Assembly (NCBI GenBank): GCA_032717465.1
Contig: CM064690.1
Location: forward strand, 27,561,653 to 27,625,652
DNA: 64,000 nt
Source: Coenobita brevimanus
Lineage: Eukaryota; Arthropoda; Malacostraca; Decapoda; Coenobitidae
Direction of reading: 5' to 3'
Shown here: piece after piece, positions 56,331 to 64,000 of the stretch
Layout of the letters: each line of letters begins with the position of its first letter
How positions within the stretch are numbered: position 1 is the first letter of the stretch
The notes under the pieces: generated by a model
The model's input: only the letters and a program-made list of their open reading frames with translations
Database searches by the model: none
Told to the model about the DNA's origin: nothing
Program-made: the position numbers and the translations under genes

Positions 56331-56440
56331 GCTATTATTTCACCCCTCCACTTAAAAAAAAAAATCGTAAGCTGAATAAAATCGTCTGAAAGTAGCAAAA
56401 ATAAACTAAAAAAAAAAAAGCTTCATCGTAACACCTGGCG
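56331..56440. mobile_element. Family A copy
   Basis: AATGAAGGCTATTATTTCAC centre, then CGTAAGCTGAATAAAATCGT (exact core at 56374) and AGTAGCAAAAATAAAC. An A run has expanded on both sides. Confidence 0.7.
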
Positions 56441-56599
56441 ATTTTAGGAAACGCGCGATCCATTTGTCGAAGTAACCCCTCACAGGATGCTTCGTCAGGC
56501 GGTAGATAGACAGATAGATATATAAAACACAGAGTAGACAATGAAAAAAGTGAATACGGAAAACTCAGGATAAGCGAAAGAAAGTGAGCGAGTGAAAAG

Positions 56600-57395
56600 G
56601 GTTCAAGTATGAAAGTGAATTAATGAATGAGACAGAGTAAGATGAATGAGATCCTGTAAATTACCTGGGCGCGTAAAAATGAATGAATGAATGAAGGCGA
56701 AAAAACGTACCAAGGGAAGTGAATGAAGATGAATGAGCGAGTGAGTGAAAGTGAGGACGAGGAGAATGAACATGTATGAGAGATTTTTAGGCCAAGTGAA
56801 AATAGTTGAGCGAAAATGACTGAAAATGAATGAATGTATGAATATGAAACTGATACTATTAGACGAAGATGAATGAGTGTAAATAAAAGGCAAATTGATT
56901 AGTGAAAGTGAGTGACGGTGAGGAAGAGAGTGAGTGAGTGAATGAAGGTGAAGAATGGCAAATGTGTGATTGAAGATGAAGGAGCGTGAGGCCGGGAAGG
57001 AAAGTGACTGAAGGAACAGGCAGAGTGAAAATGAATAAGCCAAAAGTAAGGGTGAATGAATGCAGACGAAATATAAAGGAAGCAGTAAAGATGAGCGAAG
57101 CAAAATGGAAGTGAGAAAGGAAAAATAAAGGAGGTAAAGGCGACTGAAAGAGGTAAGTAAAGTGGACGAATAAGTAGCCTATAGGAAAGTGACTGAGTAA
57201 AAATGAGTGACTGGGGAAAAATGAGTGAGTGAGTGAGTGAGTGAGTGAGTGAGTGAGAGGGAATGAACAAAAATGAATGAGTAAAACCAATTCAGTGAAA
57301 ATGATTGAGTGAGAGAAGCAACAAATTTGAGTGAGTGAGTGAGTGAGTGAGTGAAGCAACAAATGTGAGTGAGTGAGTGAGTGAGTAGCATCCCC
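56600..57395. repeat. Degenerate (GAGT)n / GAATGAAT tract
   Basis: TGAA/TGAG tetranucleotides with substitutions; pure GAGT runs at 57215-57256, 57331-57352 and 57367-57386. Confidence 0.88.
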
Positions 57396-57430
57396 AGGTT
57401 CTGGCACCCACTCAGGTCAACGCCACTCAC

Positions 57431-57453
57431 CTCTCACACAGTCTTATTGATTT
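57431..57453 (-). CDS. Candidate 23-nt micro-exon, minus strand
   Basis: On the minus strand a very long polypyrimidine tract ends CCTCCCCAG. Then come 23 nt encoding KSIRLCER in the open frame, then GAGAG|GTGAGTGG, a strong donor. The polypyrimidine tract is part of a low-complexity CT domain, so the acceptor may be fortuitous. Confidence 0.2.
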
Positions 57454-57454
57454 C

Positions 57455-57703
57455 TGGGGAGGGGAGGGAGAGGGAGAGGAGGAGGAAGGAGAGAGAGAGA
57501 GAGAGGGAAGAGAGAGTGGAAGAAAGGGGGGAGAGGAGGAAGAGGGAAGATATAGTGGGAGACAGGAGGGAGAAGAGAGTGAGAGGAGAGAGAGAGTGAG
57601 TGGAAGAAGGGAGAGGATATAAGTGAGAGTGGAAGAGGGAGAAAGGAGGGAGAGAGTGGAAGAAGAAAAGGAGGGAGTGGGAAGAGAGAGGTGGAAAGGA
57701 AAA

Positions 57704-57777
<74 letters not shown>

Positions 57778-58100
57778 AGAGGGGTGCACTGAGTGGAGAG
57801 AAGTGAAACGGGGAAAAGAGACAGGGAGAGAGGAGAGTAGGTGGAGATAAACAGGGTGAAAGGGCAATAAGGAGAGGGAGCAAGAGGGGGGGAGCGAGGG
57901 AGGGAGAGAAGAAAGTAGCGAAAGATGGAGATGATCAGAGTGGGAGGGAGGTGGAGGAAGAAAGAGAGAGGAGAATGAAAGAAAATGGAGGCGAAGTGAG
58001 TGACAAGAGAGAAGGGAGAAGGTGGAATGAACGAGGAGGGAGAAGGGGGGAGTGAGCGAGGGAGACAGAGTGAACAGAAGGAGAGAGGAGTAAGGGGGAA

Positions 58101-58140
<40 letters not shown>
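57455..58140. repeat. Polypurine domain with (GA)n arrays
   Basis: GGGAGAGAGA-rich DNA with pure GA at 57706-57771 and 58104-58138. The 320-codon minus-strand frame is a Ser/Leu/Pro artefact. Confidence 0.92.
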
Positions 58141-58147
<7 letters not shown>

Positions 58148-58577
58148 ATAAGTGAGTGACGGTAAACAAGAAAGCAATAAGGGAAGCAGACGAATAGTAA
58201 GATATGCGACTGGGATGAAGGAGGAAGACAATGAGTAAAGTTGAATAAGAATAAAAATGAATTGAAGGCTAATTTACTGAGTGAGAGAGGGAGAGAGAGA
58301 GAGAGAGAGAGGGGGGGGGGAGATACAATCGAGCACAATAACATCTCTCCAATTCGAAAAAAAATAAAAAATAAAAAAAAATCATCCAAGTCGAAACATT
58401 ATGAAACTCAGGTATAATATTCTGAAACGCCTGTCTGGTGTCGTGGCTCTGATCACTGAGTTTCAAAAGCCATCGCTCACCGTCTTACTGTTCTGAAATG
58501 GCGGTGGCAAGAGTAGGATGCAGGAGTCCAGAATCACACAAAGTAAGTTAGGTCTTGACGTGAAGGAAAAGCAGGAG

Positions 58578-58643
58578 ATATAGTAGTAGTTGTAGTAGTT
58601 GTAGTAGTAATAATAGTAGTAGTTGTAGTAGTAGTAGTAGTAA

Positions 58644-58693
<50 letters not shown>

Positions 58694-58720
58694 ATAATAA
58701 TAATAATAATAATAATAAAG
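58578..58720. repeat. (TAG)n then (TAA)n trinucleotide array
   Basis: About 37 TAG-type units with some TTG/TAA variants, followed by about nine AAT units. Poly-Tyr and poly-Thr minus-strand frames come from it. Confidence 0.97.
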
Positions 58721-58906
58721 CAATAAATACATAAATAAAATCTCATGATAACTTCCCTCTCAAAGATAAGATTCGCCTTTGCAGCCTTAAGAAGCGAAAT
58801 AAGGAGATTCCAACTTAAGCTATCCTTATAAATCTCCTTCAGAACACTTCATATTTATAACAAAGAATTCACCTTAAGTCAGTTTGTGAATCTCGTAACC
58901 ATATAC

Positions 58907-59136
58907 TTAACCCTTGCAGCCTGATGACATTTAATTATTTATTCCTCTATTTACCTATTTATTTATTTATTTTAGTGCTCTCTCTAGACGATTTCATTCA
59001 GTTTTTTGGTCGCTTTATAGTGCAGGGGTCAATGAAGCTTGTATCAAAGTTCAAAAATATACCCTGAGCTGAAGAAAATCGTCTGGAGATAAGAGTAAAC
59101 TGGAATATAATGCACATCATCGGACTGAAGGGATAA
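58907..59136. mobile_element. Family A fold-back element, best full-length copy
   Basis: 230 bp. The left end is TTAACCCTTGCAGCCTGATG, the left core CTAGACGATTTCATTCAG (58985), and the centre CAGGGGTCAATGAAGCTTGT. The right core is GAGCTGAAGAAAATCGTCTG (59066) and the right end CATCATCGGACTGAAGGGAT with AA. The two arms are inverted copies of about 95 bp. No open frame is present. TTAA at one end and ATAA at the other fit a degenerate TTAA target duplication. Confidence 0.75.
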
Positions 59137-59204
59137 ATTTAAATGGTGAAGAAGAAGGCAGGCAAGACACTATTTTTTTTACTAACATTTATAAAACGTA
59201 TGTG

Positions 59205-59350
59205 ATTATTAGATATGATTAGCCTGTATGCCGTATTTATGCAAAGTAAGGCGATTTTGAAGGATTTTTATATATCACAGAATAGGATAGTGAGGTGCAA
59301 TAAGCAAAATAAATCGCTTAGGAAAAGGTGTTAGGGAACTTCCTTACCCG
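59205..59350. mobile_element. Family B MITE, inverted, one end incomplete
   Basis: AAGTAAGGCGATTTTGAAGG then TAGTGAGGTGCAATAAGCAA and a CGCTTAGGAAAAGGTGTTAG end. The outermost left end is missing. It follows the family A copy by about 70 bp. Confidence 0.7.
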
Positions 59351-59487
59351 ACAAGAATACGGGGATTGTCTCTTAAAGCAATAAGTATGAGTGTTAGCCA
59401 TTTATTTTCATTTTACGCCTCTCCACTTCCACTATCCTGCCTCCATCAACTCTAACACTGTGATATTATACCTTTTTTTTTTGTGTA

Positions 59488-59660
59488 CTGAGATGCAACA
59501 AGATATTAGTGCTTGAATATGATGCTAGTCATGAAGAAGTGCTATGGAGTGAATGCAGGCTCATAGTACTGTCTTCTCCTAACATCAAGCTGCAAGAAAT
59601 CAACTGCAACAGGATAAAAATCTTGGCCAAGTTAAGGTAAATGGACTATAGTATTTGATG
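59488..59660 (-). repeat. Family C interspersed repeat, copy 4
   Basis: Read on the minus strand: CTATAGTCCATTTACCTTAA, CTTGGCCAAGATTTTTATCC, TGTTGCAG, then CACTTCTTCATGACTAGCAT. Colinear with copies 1 and 3. Confidence 0.65.
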
Positions 59661-60335
59661 TTTCCAGCAATTTACTGTTTTTTACCTGACAGTTACCCTT
59701 AGTCCCTTACAGCTCAGTTGAAGCCTAAGTGTAGCCAGATTGGAGGGTTGATTTGACTAGTAACCAAGGAGTCTCATTGAATTTCACGCACCCACAACTC
59801 ATCATAGAAGTTGTGGAATGACCTTAAGTACAGTCAGATGAAAATAACCCTGCTATAGATCAGTTAAGCCCCGACTCTTTCTCTGCCACTTGAGTCTCTT
59901 CCTCCCAGCGTCACTTTTAAATCGAATTGCCTTTTTTAACCTCCATTCATGTTTCATTACCTTGATCTGATTATACTTTTTCAATACGTGGTTTTAAAAT
60001 TATCTCCAAAAAAGGGGGTATGTCTTCCCTCTTTGCCATTTAGGGTTCTATCATTTGGCCATCAGATCTGGTGCCCTCAATCTCGTTATCAAAGGAGGCT
60101 TCGTAATTCCTCTTCCTCAGCGACTTATTTCCATGTAACACCCTGTTTATTTTGTTTGTTTGTCATGTTTAGGTGCACAGAATCGACACAGTTCGAATTA
60201 GCGACGTAGAAGATGATTATTAAAGTGTGATGTGTAAAATAGATCATGAGAGAAGAGATGTTACGAAATCTCCAAAGCCAAAGAGAAATGCAGCTTTATA
60301 CAAACTCAATGCATGACCCTTTAACCGAAACTTAA
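59661..60335. other. Unique sequence with a diverged family B end
   Basis: No supported gene. Near 60093 GGAGGCTTCGTAATTCCTCT then TCCTCAGCGACTTATTT resembles a decayed family B terminus. An 86-codon frame overlapping it is therefore unlikely to be a gene. Confidence 0.4.
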
Positions 60336-60357
60336 CACCGACTACACGGCCACTCCC

Positions 60358-60432
60358 ACCTTTTAACGAATATCTAGGCCGTTTAACGAATACCCTAACC
60401 GTTTAACGAATATTTCAACAGCCAAACGAATA
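60358..60432. repeat. Four tandem TTTAACGAATA units
   Basis: TTTTAACGAATATCTAGGCC, GTTTAACGAATACC, GTTTAACGAATATTTC and CCAAACGAATAGG are spaced about 18-24 bp, immediately upstream of the CpG-rich block. Confidence 0.75.
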
Positions 60433-60479
60433 GGTGGGAGGGCCAGCAGCAACCTATCCGCCCCACCCCCATCCCCGCT

Positions 60480-61100
60480 CCCAAAGTTGGCACGGGATCA
60501 AGAACTCCCAGCTCCGTTCCCTGTTTCCCTCCGTCTCCGCTTCCCGTTCGCCGGCCATCGATCGAATATAAACTAACGTGAACGCCGGGCGAACGAAAAT
60601 ACGCAAATACAGCTTTAAAATCGCCTCGGTAATCGGTTTCCAAGCCCGGGAAATAAGGAAGACGCCTCGATTCCGACAAGTATTGGAACCCCTTCGACTG
60701 GGCCCAACCAATCGCGGGATCCTATTGGTTATTGAACTGTGACGAGTGAAACCAATCAGTAGTGTCAATAGCCAATAGGAAGTGATCGGATAGATTGTGG
60801 GCGGAGTCTGGCCGCGTCGCCGACCAATAGCCGCCGATGGTGATTGATTTCGCCCGCTCTGATTGGTTAGGGATCGCGGTTTACGGAGCGGGCGAAGTTT
60901 CCGTTTAGCGTTTTTGTCCCTCCTTTACGCCGCTTTCCCCTGGTCTTTTGGGACGTGTAATATACCAGAAATAACGGAAAAAATGCCCAGAGTCCCCCGA
61001 GGGAGAGAGATAGTAGAGAAATGGGCGCGAATGAAGAGGAAGGGAGATATTTACAGCGCTGTCTCTCTCCCGCTTCACCGAATTTCCGATAAGTCCCCCC
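60480..61100. promoter_or_regulatory. CpG-rich CCAAT-box-array promoter candidate
   Basis: A CpG-rich unique block containing seven CCAAT pentamers in both orientations: 60682 (-), 60708 (+), 60724 (-), 60752 (+), 60772 (+), 60824 (+) and 60862 (-). Six of them fit RRCCAAT(C/A)(A/G), the NF-Y binding consensus. A GC box GTGGGCGGAG lies at 60798 and a TATAAA at 60567. Clustered NF-Y sites with a GC box typify promoters, often bidirectional or cell-cycle regulated, of animal genes. No coding exon is identified on either side; a short open stretch from an ATG near 60983 (MPRVPRGREIVEKW) runs into the GT array. Direction is undetermined. Confidence 0.55.
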
Positions 61101-61109
61101 CAGCGCTCG

Positions 61110-61110
61110 G

Positions 61111-61180
<70 letters not shown>
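61110..61180. repeat. (GT)n microsatellite
   Basis: About 34 GT units directly downstream of the CpG-rich block. Confidence 0.97.
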
Positions 61181-61185
<5 letters not shown>

Positions 61186-61385
61186 TAGGATGTGTTTGTG
61201 AGCGTGTGTGCGTATGGGCGTGAGGATGTGAGTCTGAGTGTGTTACAGTGTGAGGAGGTGTGCGTGTGTGTCTGTGTGAACATTCTTTCGGGGTGTACGT
61301 CTTCTTTGTGGCCGTCTTTTGGGGGAGCGCATAATGATATGTTTGTTTCCGTAAGCGTGTGCGTGTGGTTGTTAATGGCTGTACG

Positions 61386-61388
<3 letters not shown>

Positions 61389-61425
<37 letters not shown>

Positions 61426-61499
61426 ATCAGTGTTTATGTGCATACTGTGGTGCTTATGTGTGAGAGAATATGACTACACTGAGTATGCATAAGTGAGCG

Positions 61500-61596
<97 letters not shown>

Positions 61597-61615
61597 ACTA
61601 CATGTATAAACTAAT

Positions 61616-61648
<33 letters not shown>
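61389..61648. repeat. (GT)n arrays and (CT)n array
   Basis: GT at 61389-61424 and 61501-61592, CT at 61619-61648, with GTGTGCGT-rich sequence around them. Confidence 0.95.
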
Positions 61649-61651
<3 letters not shown>

Positions 61652-61679
61652 ATTATGCATGTACGTGTCTGCGAGCATA

Positions 61680-61970
61680 TAGGGGTGTCTATGTGCATTT
61701 GCGTGTGCGTACATTTAAGTGCGTGTGCTTGCGTGTGCGTGCATTTAAGTGCGTGTGTTTGCGTGTGCGTGCAGCCCCACCAAACACCCAGCTCTGAGCG
61801 AGTGAAATGCGTCTGTTTACGGGTAGAATCCGCGAGTGGATTTAAGCATACGGTTATGACAGTATTAAACATTTCTCCGCTCGCGCGTGTGTTTGCGTGC
61901 GGCCCGGGCTTATGATCGTGTTTGAGTGCGTCTGAGTGCAGCGGTGCGTGCGTGCGTGTGTGTGAGGTGA
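61680..61970. repeat. GTGCGTGT-rich degenerate tract
   Basis: GCGTGTGC and GCATTTAAGTGCGTGT units (61705, 61739), resembling CpG-containing derivatives of (GT)n. CpG-rich up to about 61965. Confidence 0.7.
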
Positions 61971-62125
61971 CTTAGGAGGGAGTGGTAATGTGTTTATACG
62001 CTTCCTCGCAGGCGGAGTGATAGCATTTGAGAGCATGCAATCTCTAAGTATATATTTTCAAAGGCTGCTTGGGAGGGAATAATTTGCATGCTTCAGTGGG
62101 AAAAGAGAAATAAGTTTGTGGTGGT

Positions 62126-62245
62126 GTATAAGAGGGGATGGTTGGAGGAAGGAGAGGAAGGCCGAGAATGAGGTGGAGGGAAGAAGTGGGATGGTTGGAG
62201 GAAGGAGAGGAAGACCGAGAATGAGGCGGAGGGAAGAAGTGAGAT
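62126..62245. repeat. 55-bp tandem duplication
   Basis: GGGATGGTTGGAGGAAGGAG, then AGGAAGGCCGAGAATGAGG and GGAGGGAAGAAGTG occur twice in tandem (about 62136-62190 and 62191-62245). A third, diverged trace lies near 62705. Confidence 0.85.
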
Positions 62246-62935
62246 ATATCGGTGGGAAGAAAGTATTAGGAAGGTAATAAGGCAGAGGAAATAATAAGTA
62301 AATAAATGGATAAATAAATAAATGAACAAATACAGAAATAAGTCAATAATTTTAGGACCAAGAATAATTTTGAAAGATGAAAACTTTGACTGAAAAAAAT
62401 AATGTTAAATAATTTGGCCAGATGGGGAAATGCAGATTGAAATATTGACTATGAAAATGACGGTAAGGAGGAGGGGAAGATATCACTGAAGGGGAGACGT
62501 TACGTAATTTTCAAAACCACTTAGAATACGACCGTGTCATTATTAAAAACGGGTTGAGTGAGAGTAATTTTGAAACTTTAATGAGAGAAATAATTTTGGA
62601 GAAAGAGTTATTATGTGGCTCTGTGTATGAGTGTTGTGTTTGGGGACAGATGGGGAATAAGGAGAAAGAGCAATGATTTAAGGTATTGGTGTGCAGGGGA
62701 GGGGGTGGTTGGAAGGAGGAGAGGACGACCGAGATGGGGATTGAACAGGAAAATTATTAGAGCTCAAACATATTCACACCATGTCTCATAACCACCAGCC
62801 ACATTTTTTCCCCTCTGGCGACTCTATACCACGTCCTCTTACTCCCTCTCCGAGCTTTCAGTTCGGCTAACTTCAAGGACATTTCATTCTTCTTCCTCTT
62901 CACCTTCTCATGGTCGCGTCTTCGTATATTCAGTT
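62246..62935. other. Unique purine-leaning sequence, no gene supported
   Basis: A-rich DNA (TAAATAAATAAATG near 62300) without recognised features. A 60-codon Lys/Arg-rich minus-strand frame at 62757-62939 abuts a family A core and is not supported. Confidence 0.4.
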
Positions 62936-62937
62936 CC

Positions 62938-62985
62938 AATTAACGTCAGACGATTTTATTCAGCTGGGAGAATCGCAGAAACCTC
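62938..62985. mobile_element. Family A arm
   Basis: CGTCAGACGATTTTATTCAG (reverse of the exact core, 62949-62961) then CTGGGAGAATCGCAGAAACC. Confidence 0.6.
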
Positions 62986-63024
62986 ATACTAAGACATAAG
63001 TTTCTCTCTCCACACCACATACTC

Positions 63025-63700
63025 CAGTTCCATCTCCAAACTGATAGTCTCTCGAACTCCATCACATGCTTCTACTTTTTCTCTTAAACCAAAATGCAAA
63101 TAGACGAAAAGTAAGCCTAAAAAAAATAATTCTAACAAGCACTAACAACCATTCCACTTTACGATTCATTACCATCATCCCCTGGGTCTATCATTAGCCC
63201 TACCACATCTTCCTGTTCCATCTCCGACCTTACAGTCCTACCAAAGCCGTGTAGAGTTGACGACAATCCATCTCAGACCTGCCAAGTCCTACCCAGTCCA
63301 GGCTTGTGGAAGTGCATCGTCAAATTAAAAAACTCTATTCCTACCAACTCCCACCAATAGTCACAGTATAGGATGATCTTACTCTGTCACTCAGCCATTT
63401 TCTTCTCCATTTTTAAGCTGCTAAGTCCTACCAAATCAAACTGCAAGAAAATCTGTCTCTGAGCTACCAAATCTTATCATAATCCCAGCATGCAACACCA
63501 TTAAAAAAGAAGAAAAAAAAAAGGCATTCATATCTACTGCAAGCCATTAATTCTTACTGTTTCCCCTCTCGCACTTATTTCTCTCTGCCATCTCTTCCTT
63601 CCCTGTTTCTGAGCTGCCAAGTCCTACCAAATTCAAGGATGTAACACTGTAAAACTCAAAAAAAATGTGTTCCTACCAGCCCCACACCATCAATCGCATT
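63025..63700. repeat. Degenerate long repeat with CTGCCAAGTCCTACCAAA
   Basis: The marker CTGCCAAGTCCTACCAAA or variants recurs near 63222, 63278, 63417, 63464 and 63617, usually with TCTATTCCTACCA or TGTTCCTACCAGCCCC some 70 bp later. Spacing is irregular. Confidence 0.5.
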
Positions 63701-63729
63701 ATTCAGATAGGTCAGACTTACCCTCTTAC

Positions 63730-64000
63730 CCATCCCCCCTCCTAGGCCATTGTACGCTACCCAAACAATCAACTAAATAGCATAGGACCACCATACCCCC
63801 CTAGCCCTACCCCCATTCCATTCCCCTAGGCCTACCCCCTCCCCTAGGCCTACCCCACCTCCCCTACGCCTGCCATTCCCTCCCTTTCATTCCCTAAGGC
63901 CTACCCCCTATCCTAGTCCCACCCCACCTCCCCTGCGCCTGCCCTACCCCTCAATCATTCCCCTAGACCTACCCTACCTTCCCTATCCCAACCCAACCCC
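63730..64000. repeat. C-rich minisatellite (CCCCTAGGCCTACCCC)
   Basis: CCTAGGCCTACCCC and CCCCTACGCCTGCC units of about 16-35 bp run to the window edge. Confidence 0.8.

Noticed and set aside
57427..58389. 320-codon minus-strand open frame, Ser/Leu/Pro-rich
   Set aside because: It is the reverse reading of a GA-rich polypurine domain. It has no domain, and overlapping frames are equally open.
58463..58746. Poly-Tyr and poly-Thr open frames
   Set aside because: Direct translations of the (TAG)n/(TAA)n array on the minus strand.
59949..60209. 86-codon plus-strand frame
   Set aside because: Overlaps a diverged family B terminus near 60.09 kb and has no recognisable domain.
62757..62939. 60-codon Lys/Arg-rich minus-strand frame
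   Set aside because: Begins at the edge of a family A core and shows no family similarity or splice context.

Overview
The window looks like gene-poor nuclear DNA from an animal, most likely a decapod crustacean (crab or shrimp). This is inferred from three things: an extreme density of dinucleotide microsatellites (AC/GT and AG/CT arrays of 30-110 bp every 1-2 kb), a decayed RTE-type LINE with a (GATA)n tail, and many small palindromic interspersed repeats. No complete protein-coding gene is visible. Most long open frames are low-complexity readings of CT/GA or GT/AC tracts (Ser-Leu, Cys-Val, His-Thr, Arg-Glu runs). No tRNA, rRNA or CRISPR array was found.

Layout. 1-2261: frameshifted RTE-like LINE. 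2.6-3.6 kb: degenerate ~160-bp repeats. 4.8-5.1 kb: GGGATTACCTTTGTC minisatellite. 5.8-6.0 kb: palindromic MITE (called family B here). 6.5-10.8 kb: TCCA, GGT and CT repeats around one unique CpG-containing block with a candidate exon (7.85-8.02 kb). 10.9-11.2 kb: GTTCGCGGA minisatellite. 12-20 kb: poly-pyrimidine and microsatellite DNA, two LINE 3' remnants and a 120-bp tandem repeat. 20.6-22.3 kb: a GGGAATG-rich tract, then arrays of family A units. 23.0-23.4 kb: unique CpG-containing block. 24-31 kb: alternating pyrimidine and purine tracts, including a long GAGGCAGG degenerate satellite. 31.5-33 kb: dense family A/B cluster. 36.4-39.7 kb: the least repetitive stretch, holding a well-formed 39-nt candidate micro-exon on the minus strand. 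40-50 kb: purine and pyrimidine domains plus microsatellites. 50.5-59.4 kb: more minisatellites and the best family A hairpins. 60.4-61.1 kb: a CpG-rich block with seven CCAAT boxes, the best promoter candidate. 61-64 kb: GT repeats, then C-rich degenerate repeats.

The most interesting signal is family A, a dispersed fold-back repeat. Its ends read TTAACCC...GGGTTAA, and each arm carries a conserved core GAATAAAATCGTC (nine exact hits on either strand, plus many one- or two-mismatch copies). The TTAA-CCC ends suggest a non-autonomous piggyBac-like MITE, and its units occur singly, as hairpins and as short tandem clusters. A second TIR family (B) is nested inside family A at least once. A third ~180-bp family (C) has four copies. 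The candidate exons at 36.5, 44.1 and 57.4 kb are all on the minus strand with compatible phases, so part of the window could be intronic DNA of a minus-strand gene. That is inference and needs transcript data.
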